DNA from: Bifidobacterium moukalabense DSM 27321
GTDB taxonomy: Bacteria > Actinomycetota > Actinomycetes > Actinomycetales > Bifidobacteriaceae
DNA length: 64,000 nt
Direction of reading: 5' to 3'
Assembly: GCF_000522505.1 (NCBI RefSeq)
Contig: NZ_AZMV01000007.1
Coordinates: forward strand, 620,001 to 684,000
Notes under the pieces: model-generated
Databases searched by the model: none
What the model was told of the DNA's origin: nothing
Seen by the model: the letters and a program-made list of their open reading frames with translations, nothing else
Shown here: positions 1 to 7,419 of the stretch, one piece after another
How positions within the stretch are numbered: the first letter of the stretch is position 1
How the letters are laid out: each line of letters starts with the position of its first letter
Position numbers and translations under genes: made by a program

Positions 1-694
1 TTTCCGCGCTTTGCAATTCCAGATAGCTCTTGCCGGAGTCGCCGCCGACCAGGCCTTCGCCGGATTCGCTGTCCTTGACGCCCATGTCCATTGGCAGATC
101 GCCGCCTTCGCCGCCCGCACGGGAGAACACGACCACGGCGGTGTCGCTGTATTGTTTGGCGTCGTCCATCATGTCGAGCACGCCGGTGCATTTTGCGTCA
201 TAGATGTTGTAGTCACCGCCGTTGGGGGAGAACACGTTCCAGGAGCCTGCGCTCTGCGACTGCTTGGTGTAGTAGTTCCACAGATCCTCGTTGACGCTGA
301 GACCCTCGGCCTCGAACGACTGCTTCAACGTGTCGTTGTAGGAGGCGCCCGACGTGGAGCCGGAGCCGGATCCGCCGTATACCAGGTTCACGCTGCCGTA
401 GCCGAACACGTTGATCTTCTTGGTGCCGAGCGGCAGTGCGTCGTTGGTGTTCTTGAGCAGGGTGGCGCCTTCTCCGGCGATTTCCTGCGTCAGCTCGCGT
501 GCCTTCTGATAGGTGGCGTCGTCGCCGCCTGCGCTGATCTGCCTGTTGAGATCCAGCGTGGACGAAATGGTGTTGGAATATCGGCTGAGCGCCACGTTGG
601 CGATGATCATCACCATCGTGAGCAGCACCGTCAGCACCAGACCGAAGACGCCGAATCGCTTCGATATGGGATGGAAGAACTTCCTCTTCATCAT
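1..694 (-). CDS. Glycoside hydrolase family 3 beta-glucosidase, membrane-anchored (3' part outside window)
   Basis: Only the first 231 or so codons are present; the gene runs off the left edge of the window. The N-terminus has a short basic stretch followed by a hydrophobic segment (FGVFGLVLTVLLTMVMIIA), so the enzyme is probably anchored in the membrane with its catalytic part outside. The region around EIAGEGATLLKNTNDALPL and the glycine/serine-rich loop after NVFGYGS are typical of GH3 proteins in which the second (alpha/beta sandwich) domain comes early, as in several bifidobacterial GH3 enzymes. Expected role: removal of terminal beta-linked glucose from plant glycosides or oligosaccharides; substrate cannot be told. 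Two adjacent ATGs (694 and 691) follow an AGGGAG ribosome binding site; the second has better spacing. Confidence 0.8.
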   Translation of the reverse strand, partial: MMKRKFFHPISKRFGVFGLVLTVLLTMVMIIANVALSRYSNTISSTLDLNRQISAGGDDATYQKARELTQEIAGEGATLLKNTNDALPLGTKKINVFGYGSVNLVYGGSGSGSTSGASYNDTLKQSFEAEGLSVNEDLWNYYTKQSQSAGSWNVFSPNGGDYNIYDAKCTGVLDMMDDAKQYSDTAVVVFSRAGGEGGDLPMDMGVKDSESGEGLVGGDSGKSYLELQSAE

Positions 695-874
695 CACTCC
701 CTCAATATGTCCGTTTGATTGGATTCAGTGGTCAGGCCGTTGCGCTGCATTGCGCATGGCGGTTGGCCGCTGATGATTCCATTTCACCTGAGAAAGCGTG
801 ATGTCGTGGGCCGACCGGCACCTTCGGTACGTTCCGCGGCACGTTTGGCAAACATGGGCGTGCGGGAAAAGAAA

Positions 875-896
875 AGGCGGAACCGAAGTTCCGCCT
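875..896 (-). terminator. Intrinsic terminator of tRNA-Pro
   Basis: A 9-bp perfect stem (875-883 with 888-896, GGCGGAAC core, 4-nt loop) lies just downstream of the tRNA on the minus strand and is followed on that strand by a T-rich run (TTTTCTTTTCC). Confidence 0.8.
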
Positions 897-902
897 GTGT
901 TG

Positions 903-979
<77 letters not shown>

Positions 980-1060
980 TTTTGCAACAGTTGGATATGT
1001 TACACGAATGAGCCATGTGCGCAAACCCGGCGTGTCGTATGTTGTGTATTGCCATCTCGT

Positions 1061-1074
1061 TACACTGGGGGCTT
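1061..1074 (+). promoter_or_regulatory. -10 element of lysS placed for a leaderless start
   Basis: TACACT at 1061-1066 is followed by 8 nt and then the lysS ATG. No Shine-Dalgarno with normal spacing is present. A start site about 7 nt after the hexamer would put the mRNA 5' end at or next to the start codon. Confidence 0.5.
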
Positions 1075-2751
1075 ATGACTGAGACCAACGAATCCCAAGA
1101 ACATCAGAATGAAGAGGCCCCCGTTCCCGTTATGACCACGGTGGAACGTGCCGAAATGCTGTTGCGGCAGGATGCCGCGATTCGCGCCAGGATCAACGAC
1201 GGCGCGACTCTGGACGAGGCTGTGGACCCGAGCAACAAGGAATTCGGCTCGCTGGCGCATCCGGAGCAGGTGCAGATGCGTGTGGCCAAGCGCGCCATGA
1301 TGCTCAGGGAGGGCATCGAGCCGTACCCGGTCACCCTTGACGTGACCGACACCATCGAAGCGGTGCGTGCCAAGTACGACGGCAAGCTCGAAGCCGGAGA
1401 CGAGACCGAAGACGTGGTCGGCATCGCCGGCCGCGTGCTGTTCCTGCGCAATGCGGGCGGCCTGTGCTTCGTGCAGCTGTCCGCCGGCGACGGCACCAAA
1501 ATCCAGGGCATGATCTCCAAGAAGGAGATCGGCGCCGACTCCCTCAAGCAGTTCAAGCAGTTGGTCGATCTGGGCGACCACCTGTTCATCAAAGGCCGTG
1601 TGATCGCCTCCAAGACCGGCGAACTGTCCGTGTTCGCCACCGAATGGGCCATCGCCGCCAAGGCACTGCAGCCGCTGCCGGCCCTGCACAAGGATCTGAA
1701 TGAGGACACCCGCACCCGCAAGCCGTACATCGGCATGATCGCGGACGAGAAGATCCGTAACATGGTGCGCAACCGCTCCAAGGCCGTCGCCTCCCTGCGC
1801 AAGACCTTCGCGGACCACGACTTCATCGAGGTCGAGACCCCGATGCTGCAGACCGTGCATGGTGGCGCCGCGGCCCGCCCGTTCACCACGCACATGAACG
1901 CCTTCGACCTGGATCTCTACCTGCGCATCGCGCCGGAGCTGTTCCTCAAGCGCTGCCTGGTCGGTGGCATCGACCGTGTGTTCGAAATCAACCGCGACTT
2001 CCGCAACGAGGGCGCCGACGCCACCCACGCCCCGGAATTCACCATGGTCGAGGCATATCAGGCCTATGGCAACTACGACACCATCGGCGCACTCGTCAAG
2101 CAGCTCGTGCAGGACACCGCCATGGATGTCTTCGGCAGCCACAAGGTGACCCTGCTCGATGGCACCGAATATGATCTCGGCGGCGAATGGAAGACCATCA
2201 GCATGTACGATTCCCTATCCGAGGCGCTGGGCGAGGAAATCGTGCCGAACGGCGGCCCGGACAATCCGGGAACCTCCGTGGAACATTTGGGCGAGATCGC
2301 CGACAGGCTTGGCGTGGAACGCGACGACGTGGAGAACCACGGCAAGCTCGTCGAGCACCTGTGGGAGCACTTCTACGAAGACAAGCTGTACGAGCCGACC
2401 TTCGTGCGCGACTTCCCGGTCGAGACCTCCCCGCTGGTCAAGGGCCACCGCTCCAAGGCCGGCGTAGTCGAGAAGTGGGACCTCTACGTGCGTGGCTTCG
2501 AGCTGGCCACCGGCTACTCCGAGCTCAACGACCCGGTCGTACAGCGCGAGCGCTTCGTGTCCCAGGCCAAGGCCGCGCTCGCCGGCGACGAGGAGGCCTG
2601 CGACATCGATGAGGACTTCCTCGAGGCCCTTGGCGTCGGCATGCCCCCGGCAGGCGGCATGGGTATGGGTATCGACCGACTGCTCATCGCGCTGACCGGT
2701 GCCACCATCCGCGAGACCATCACTTTCCCGCTGGTGAAGCCGCTGAATTAA
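1075..2751 (+). CDS. lysS: Lysyl-tRNA synthetase (class II)
   Basis: 558-residue class II aminoacyl-tRNA synthetase that charges tRNA-Lys in the cytosol. The N-terminal OB-fold anticodon-binding part contains [18 protein letters not shown]; the catalytic domain carries motif 2 ([20 protein letters not shown]) and motif 3 ([13 protein letters not shown]) at the C-terminus. ATG 1075 is chosen over an earlier GUG-type extension because a TACACT -10 box ends 8 nt upstream and the residues before it are not conserved-looking. The last 175 bp (2577-2751) are repeated at 7031-7205 on the far side of the restriction-modification island. A hairpin overlaps the stop codon. Confidence 0.95.
   Translation: MTETNESQEHQNEEAPVPVMTTVERAEMLLRQDAAIRARINDGATLDEAVDPSNKEFGSLAHPEQVQMRVAKRAMMLREGIEPYPVTLDVTDTIEAVRAKYDGKLEAGDETEDVVGIAGRVLFLRNAGGLCFVQLSAGDGTKIQGMISKKEIGADSLKQFKQLVDLGDHLFIKGRVIASKTGELSVFATEWAIAAKALQPLPALHKDLNEDTRTRKPYIGMIADEKIRNMVRNRSKAVASLRKTFADHDFIEVETPMLQTVHGGAAARPFTTHMNAFDLDLYLRIAPELFLKRCLVGGIDRVFEINRDFRNEGADATHAPEFTMVEAYQAYGNYDTIGALVKQLVQDTAMDVFGSHKVTLLDGTEYDLGGEWKTISMYDSLSEALGEEIVPNGGPDNPGTSVEHLGEIADRLGVERDDVENHGKLVEHLWEHFYEDKLYEPTFVRDFPVETSPLVKGHRSKAGVVEKWDLYVRGFELATGYSELNDPVVQRERFVSQAKAALAGDEEACDIDEDFLEALGVGMPPAGGMGMGIDRLLIALTGATIRETITFPLVKPLN
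2577..2751 (+). repeat. Direct repeat, copy A: 3' end of intact lysS
   Basis: Aligns without gaps to 7031-7205. By eye there are 10 mismatches in 175 bp, nine of them synonymous; the remaining one changes Ala to Val. Weaker similarity continues past the stop codon (GGGCTTCACGCGAGGCG; later GAAGCCGCTGAACT), so the duplicated unit was originally longer. Confidence 0.9.
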
Positions 2752-2820
2752 TGCGAAGCATTAATAAGTAACGGGCTTCACGCGAGGCGAAACGGCTGAC
2801 GGCCCAGTGGGCCGTCAGCC
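2734..2820 (+). terminator. Nested hairpins ending lysS
   Basis: Inner stem ATTAATGC/GCATTAAT (2747-2754 with 2758-2765) overlaps the stop codon; an outer stem GTGAAGCC/GGCTTCAC (2734-2741 with 2774-2781) encloses it; a further 12-bp GC-rich stem follows (2794-2805 with 2809-2820). In the duplicated copy at 7201-7219 the inner stem keeps pairing although one base pair changed from T-A to C-G, which supports a real RNA structure. The rest of 2752-3075 (324 bp) holds no gene. Confidence 0.6.
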
Positions 2821-3009
2821 TGCCGGAGCTATCATTTAAAATGAAGCCGCTGAACTAAGCTTGCCGCAATTCCGTGGGAATTGCATTTGCAGGCCGCACG
2901 AGCCATGGGCATCTCACTTAGCGGGTGCCCATCCGAAAGTTGAACGGCACAATGGGGCTGTCCAGTGAAAAGGTATCCGTCTTCCGGTAAAGTTCTTATT
3001 TCCGCAGAA

Positions 3010-3050
3010 TTTAAAACGGTTCTATTGCGCGATATACTGTTCCGTGTATC
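3010..3050 (+). promoter_or_regulatory. Promoter of the endonuclease gene with an overlapping inverted repeat
   Basis: TTTAAA (3010-3015), 17 bp, TATACT (3033-3038) form a plausible promoter. An imperfect inverted repeat, GATATAC (3031-3037) and GTGTATC (3044-3050), covers the -10 box and likely start point, where a repressor (the methyltransferase itself or another protein) could act. This is inference from position only. AAGGA at 3064-3068 is the ribosome binding site. Confidence 0.4.
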
Positions 3051-3075
3051 GAATGAATAACGTTAAGGATCCACT

Positions 3076-4323
3076 ATGGCAGACGATTCCCACGTTGAGA
3101 TTATTATGGAGAAGTACCTACAAAGCAGGAATCTGAATCTTAAGACGGCGACCATGCGTTGGAAAGGTACTGGTATCAGCCCACGGTTCATGGATCAGAA
3201 AGTGACCCCGGATGTGTTGAGAACCATTGCCCGATGCATCGTGGACTACGGTCAGATGCATCCTGGAGAGTCGTTCGGCACCAAAGACATATGGGATGTT
3301 GCCAAGTTGGAGACAGTGGTGACGCGTGTGTTTACAAAGCCGTCGGCCAAGGAGCCCGCCGCCCATAACGAATACGATAAATTTGTATCTCAGCCAATTA
3401 AAACACTGGCATATGCTGGTTTGCTCGGGGAAGAGAAATGCGGTGCCGCCATTCGATATACGGTGGAGCAGGAGGACATTCTTAGATTCATCGCTGGTGA
3501 TGAGTTTAATGCCTATGACTTTCTTCTCGAATATCTCAAGGAGACATTGCGTCAAAGCGGTATGATGGGTTATTTTGAAAAGTATCATAACAGCGGGCAT
3601 ACTGAAATTGACTTTCGTGCACTCCGCCGCGCGTTCATCGAAGATTTGCTGTCGTACACTAATATCCGCAACGAAGTCGAGATTCGTCGTATTTTTCCCA
3701 AGGTGCTCAATGTGCTGGCTGTTGAGTGGCATGTGCCGGGAGCGACAAAAGGGCATGTGAGCAAGTCTCCTATGACATATATTTCTCTGAACTACAACTC
3801 CATCAACTTCCGAGATAAGGGCAAAGACAAGACTGAGACACGTCAGCAAGCTGCCCTTGATATGCCGAAAGATTCAGAGTCGCAGGTCGGGACATCGCTT
3901 GTTGCCAAGCAGATGGATGCCGTAAAGAAAAGGCATTTCCCCTGTAGCGAGGTGAAGGATAAGTTTGCCATCGACAAGGCGACTCAAGTTCATCACATTT
4001 TCCCTCGCCATTTATTCCCCCAGCTCGTTGCCGAGCGAGAGAACCTTATCCTTCTCACTCCACAGCAACATTACACTTGTGCACATCCTGACAATAAGAC
4101 TCAGCAAATTGATCCCCAATACCAGATTGATTGTCTGTTGTCCAAACTGGATAATGTCGAAGAATCAATTGCTCTTGGCGATGGCTTCTATGATTTGGCC
4201 CGATTTGTCCATGTGCTCAATGTGGGCTATGCGGCCAATCTGGACGAACATGCCGATGCCGAGTCGATTCGTGAGTTCCTGCGTCGTCAACGTCGCAAGG
4301 TTGGTGCGCCCGATTTGGCGTGA
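3076..4323 (+). CDS. HNH-family type II restriction endonuclease (predicted)
   Basis: 415 residues. The C-terminal third has an HNH nuclease core: VHHIFPRHLFP (His306/His307), Asn323 in RENLILL and His332 in TPQQHY, followed by His337. The N-terminal 280 residues are not recognised and may hold target recognition; MTYISLNYNSINF (233-245) is a striking patch. It is convergent with a fused m5C/m6A methyltransferase 48 bp away, so it is best read as the cleaving partner of that enzyme. HNH endonucleases paired with one m5C and one m6A methyltransferase are known in the Eco31I/Esp3I-type IIS group, but these are longer; membership is not claimed. Base composition is clearly lower in GC than the flanking genes, a sign of transfer. 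Confidence 0.75.
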   Translation: MADDSHVEIIMEKYLQSRNLNLKTATMRWKGTGISPRFMDQKVTPDVLRTIARCIVDYGQMHPGESFGTKDIWDVAKLETVVTRVFTKPSAKEPAAHNEYDKFVSQPIKTLAYAGLLGEEKCGAAIRYTVEQEDILRFIAGDEFNAYDFLLEYLKETLRQSGMMGYFEKYHNSGHTEIDFRALRRAFIEDLLSYTNIRNEVEIRRIFPKVLNVLAVEWHVPGATKGHVSKSPMTYISLNYNSINFRDKGKDKTETRQQAALDMPKDSESQVGTSLVAKQMDAVKKRHFPCSEVKDKFAIDKATQVHHIFPRHLFPQLVAERENLILLTPQQHYTCAHPDNKTQQIDPQYQIDCLLSKLDNVEESIALGDGFYDLARFVHVLNVGYAANLDEHADAESIREFLRRQRRKVGAPDLA

Positions 4324-4327
4324 CACA

Positions 4328-4360
4328 CGTCTCGGTCGGCTATTCCGCCCGACCGAGACG
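4328..4360. terminator. Shared bidirectional terminator between endonuclease and methyltransferase
   Basis: A perfect 12-bp stem (4328-4339 with 4349-4360; CGTCTCGGTCGG arm) with a 9-nt loop fills the 48-bp gap between the two convergent genes. There is no long T-run on either side. Confidence 0.65.
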
Positions 4361-4371
4361 CTGCATTACTC

Positions 4372-6885
4372 CTAACGCTGGGTGACTTTGCCGTTGGCGG
4401 ATACGGTGGCATAAAGCCAAGACGAGTTCGGAACTCCTTCCATACGCACGATTGGCTCATATCCAGCTTTCGGAACTCCCCAGTAGAAGACGCTGATGGT
4501 GTCCACGTTGAGTGATCGGACTGAATAGTTGCGTGCGATGCGGTAGAAGAAGAAGAAATCGACGGTCGGCCATAGCTTTATGACTTCGTCAGGATTCACT
4601 TTCTCGTTTTTGTGAGGAATTAGAACCGCGGCTGACCCATCTACATAACAGTGCTGTGGTAACACAGCGCCACGTGGATAATACGACAGATTCGGTACGA
4701 CTATGGCACTGGTGGCGGATACCTTAGTCTTGAATGATACTGGCACGCACTCCGGCGCACAAAACGATTGTACGGCATTGAGGTTTATACGGCCGTTGAC
4801 AATATTTCGTGCTTTGACCACGGGAATCCCATTTTCGAAATGCTGTTTGTTCAGCGTGAGTGAACGGTCGCGGTAAACTTCGAAACATCCGAGACGCAGT
4901 TGTTTGCACATGGCATCAAAGAAATCGTTGCGGTAGATTAACCACGAGGGGAACTTCTTTGAAGTGATGATGTGTTGTGCCACGATTCGGCGGTTGCGCA
5001 TCGGGAGTGACAGGACGGCGGTGTTGCTTGGAACATCGTGAGAGACGTGCAGACCGATGGTTTCAATCTTGATGTCGCTGAACGCGGATTCGCCGTAGTC
5101 TTGGATGTCCTTGATGGCACATTTAGTGGCCACATAATTGCGTAGTTGTACGAATTCTGCACCGTTAAGGAAAGTCTTGGGGATAACTAGCGCCACATGC
5201 TCGCCGAGTGAAAGACATTTTTCGAGAAACAGGGCGTAGAGGTCGCGAACCGAAAACTTGGATTCAAACGCCGGTCTGTGGGACGGGGAGCCGAACGGTG
5301 GGTTTCCCACTATGATGTCATAGCGGTTCGAGGGCTCGAACTTCAGAAAGTCGGTGTTGATGTAGTTCAGATGCACATGATTGGGCACGTCCAGACGAGC
5401 CAGTAGCTCCTTAACTTGTTCCAACGCATGTTGATTGATGTCGACGAGGTCAATATGCAACTCGTGATCCCCGTATCGTTTGATCAACAGGGGAACGAAC
5501 GCGCCAGCGCCGACTGATGGTTCGAGGATACGAAGCGTCTTGGAGCGGGGGTATTCAGGCAATGTGGATAGTAGACTGTAGGCGATGTCCTGCCTGGTGT
5601 AAAACGCGGCGAGTTGTTTCCTATGGACGTTGTTTCGCTCGGCATCGCTCACGAACGATGCGACGGGTGGAAGCACTGCGTTGTTGGCATGTTTGCTGGG
5701 CCGTCCGCGACGTTTGCGGGGCGTATGGTTGTAGAGCGCCACTTTGCGTGCGATGGCGGCGAAAATCTGCGTCGGAACGCCCTCGCCCAAGCATTGTCTG
5801 ATATTGATTTCATGTTCCTTAAGGAAAGTTCGCTTTTGTTCTTCGGGCAGTGCGTTGAGTGTCTTAGGGTCGTCTTTTGTCCAGCGAAATGTGTCTGGAA
5901 CTCCCATCATCCGAGACAGCTCTCGAATGCTGAAAACTCTGTCGTCGCAGGGATGGATGGTGGACTGACTGGCAAGGATATCGTTACGTGTATGGACGCA
6001 GGGTGCTACCTTATCCCAGAGGTTTCGGCGGTATTTGTCGCCATTGCTCGCTTTGTTCTCAACGACTTTGCCGTTGACCATGTGATGCGGTCTCAGCGCA
6101 AGATCGACGTTGTCGAACGCGCTTTGGCCGGGCTTTAGACCGTGAATCCATGGGCGCATGTCGGGGTTGTAGGGGCGGAATGCATGATAAATGTCGTTTG
6201 GATCGATTTGTCCCATCGTATTGAGGGTCGGCAGGTCATCAATGAGATTACGTAGCGTGGGTGCCTGCGCTCGATCTGGGAATAAATCGATGGGTGTGAC
6301 GTCTTGGATATCACGCCGCACGCCGAGCACCAAGGTGCGGGTGCGGCTGGAGTTGGCGCCATAGTCTTTGAAATTCACTACCTTGGCGAAGATGTTGTAT
6401 CGATCGAGTAGATGTGCGTCGATGGCTTCCCGTATAGGTTTGAGTTTGCCGTCAATGTCTCGACATGCCGAAGTAAGGAATGCTCGTACGTTCTCCATGA
6501 CGAAGAACCGTGGCTCTAGTTCGGAGATGATTTTGATGGATTCGACCACTAGTGAATTGCGTCCCAACTCGTCGTTTTTCTTGTGATTGGCGACGGACAT
6601 GCCTTGGCAGGGAGGTGTGGCAACGATGACGGTAATATCGGTGCCGTTGGACTTCTCCCAATGCTTCACCTGTTCGATGAGATACTGCCGGACGATGACG
6701 TTGGTCAAGTCACCTAGGACATAAGCTTTGTCGTCGGATGCCACAGAGTTGGCCCGCTGCACGTCTAGTCTGCGTGGTATAAGTTCTGCGGTGGCCGCGC
6801 AGTCGAAGCCTGCGGACTTGAATCCATAGCAGCCGAGGCCAGCGCTGCTGAACAGTGATACGTAACCTAATTGAGTGTCTCCCAT
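4372..6885 (-). CDS. Fused cytosine-C5 and adenine-N6 (or cytosine-N4) DNA methyltransferase
   Basis: 837 residues with two catalytic halves. Residues 1-385 form a C5-cytosine methyltransferase: SAM motif LFSSAGLGCYGF (11-22), catalytic Cys93 in TPPCQGMS, ENV (131-133), SSRTRTLVLGVR (179-190) and a C-terminal RELSRMMGVPDTF motif. Residues 420-837 form an amino-methyltransferase of the Eco57I/TaqI-like type: LRILEPSVGAGAF (451-463), acidic VDIN (481-484), catalytic GNPPF (527-531), then a long region probably for target recognition. The linker carries KRRGRPSKH (391-399), which matches an AT-hook core. Two activities on one chain suit an asymmetric site methylated at C on one strand and A on the other. 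ATG 6885 follows TAGATT by 7 nt, with no Shine-Dalgarno. Confidence 0.88.
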   Translation of the reverse strand: MGDTQLGYVSLFSSAGLGCYGFKSAGFDCAATAELIPRRLDVQRANSVASDDKAYVLGDLTNVIVRQYLIEQVKHWEKSNGTDITVIVATPPCQGMSVANHKKNDELGRNSLVVESIKIISELEPRFFVMENVRAFLTSACRDIDGKLKPIREAIDAHLLDRYNIFAKVVNFKDYGANSSRTRTLVLGVRRDIQDVTPIDLFPDRAQAPTLRNLIDDLPTLNTMGQIDPNDIYHAFRPYNPDMRPWIHGLKPGQSAFDNVDLALRPHHMVNGKVVENKASNGDKYRRNLWDKVAPCVHTRNDILASQSTIHPCDDRVFSIRELSRMMGVPDTFRWTKDDPKTLNALPEEQKRTFLKEHEINIRQCLGEGVPTQIFAAIARKVALYNHTPRKRRGRPSKHANNAVLPPVASFVSDAERNNVHRKQLAAFYTRQDIAYSLLSTLPEYPRSKTLRILEPSVGAGAFVPLLIKRYGDHELHIDLVDINQHALEQVKELLARLDVPNHVHLNYINTDFLKFEPSNRYDIIVGNPPFGSPSHRPAFESKFSVRDLYALFLEKCLSLGEHVALVIPKTFLNGAEFVQLRNYVATKCAIKDIQDYGESAFSDIKIETIGLHVSHDVPSNTAVLSLPMRNRRIVAQHIITSKKFPSWLIYRNDFFDAMCKQLRLGCFEVYRDRSLTLNKQHFENGIPVVKARNIVNGRINLNAVQSFCAPECVPVSFKTKVSATSAIVVPNLSYYPRGAVLPQHCYVDGSAAVLIPHKNEKVNPDEVIKLWPTVDFFFFYRIARNYSVRSLNVDTISVFYWGVPKAGYEPIVRMEGVPNSSWLYATVSANGKVTQR

Positions 6886-6892
6886 AGTTTTT

Positions 6893-6960
6893 AATCTATA
6901 CTATTGTAATGAAAGATGCAAGAAGGAGAATTATTCATTTCTTATGAAGAATCCTCCTTC
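6893..6960. promoter_or_regulatory. Methyltransferase promoter region with inverted repeat
   Basis: On the minus strand TAGATT (6898-6893) lies 7 nt before the methyltransferase ATG. Upstream, GAAGGAG (6922-6928) and CTCCTTC (6954-6960) are perfect inverted arms, with a second inner pair TTCAT/ATGAA. The whole stretch 6886-7030 is AT-rich and holds no convincing gene; a short frame starting at 6916 runs on into the lysS remnant in the wrong frame. Confidence 0.4.
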
Positions 6961-7030
6961 ATAAAGATATTGAGCAATGGTCTTACTTTGAATTGTGTGA
7001 AAGCTGTTTCCGGCCGCTCTGATCTGCTCA

Positions 7031-7205
7031 GCTCGCGGGCGACGAGGAGGTCTGCGACATCGATGAGGACTTCCTGGAGGCCCTTGGCGTCGGTATGCCT
7101 CCGGCGGGCGGCATGGGTATGGGTATCGACCGACTGCTCATCGCGCTGACCGGCGCCACCATCCGCGAGACCATCACTTTCCCACTGGTGAAGCCCCTAA
7201 ATTAA
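7031..7205 (+). pseudogene. Duplicated 3' end of lysS (58 codons, no start)
   Basis: Codes for the last 57 residues of lysyl-tRNA synthetase including motif 3 ([12 protein letters not shown]) and the stop codon, with no 5' portion. About 94% identical to 2577-2751. Nine of ten differences are silent, so the copy was selected as a real lysS end until recently, either here before the island arrived or in the donor of the island. It marks the right boundary of the restriction-modification island. Confidence 0.9.
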
Positions 7206-7299
7206 CGCAAAGCGTTAATTTTCAAGGGCTTCACGCGAGGCGCGGCATCCCGCTTGGCAGGATGCCGCCCGAGGAGAAGAACAGTCCCGTGGACTGTTC
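7199..7299 (+). terminator. Hairpins downstream of the lysS remnant
   Basis: AAATTAACGC/GCGTTAATTT (7199-7208 with 7212-7221, loop AAA) is an intrinsic-type terminator and the counterpart of the lysS hairpin at 2747-2765. It is followed by stems GCGGCATCC/GGATGCCGC (7242-7250 with 7260-7268) and GAACAGTCC/GGACTGTTC (7279-7287 with 7291-7299). Confidence 0.6.
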
Positions 7300-7380
7300 G
7301 CCGACGAAGGTATCCGCTTTCCGCCGGAGCCATCCTCTAAAAATTGAAGCCGCTGAACTGAGGCGGAGCCAAGTCTCAGG

Positions 7381-7410
7381 GGGCGTTTCCCGATGGGGAA
7401 ACGCCCTTTT
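7381..7410. terminator. Intrinsic terminator between the lysS remnant and lacI
   Basis: An 11-bp stem GGGCGTTTCCC (7381-7391 with 7396-7406), 4-nt loop, followed by TTTT on the plus strand. It lies 10 bp beyond the lacI stop and so can also end lacI transcripts. Confidence 0.8.
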
Positions 7411-7419
7411 GCATAGTTG

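Noticed and set aside
1060..2142. Long open frame of 360 codons on the minus strand across lysS
   Set aside because: It is antisense to a complete, motif-bearing lysS; high GC content keeps the opposite strand open. The product is Val/Gly/His-rich with no domain.
4328..4360. CGTCTC/GAGACG in the R-M hairpin as the recognition site of the system
   Set aside because: The match to a known type IIS site is tempting but a single occurrence in a terminator says nothing about specificity.
6916..7149. 77-codon frame upstream of the methyltransferase that could be a controller protein
   Set aside because: It reads into the lysS remnant in the wrong frame and shows no helix-turn-helix. Ribosome site spacing is poor.
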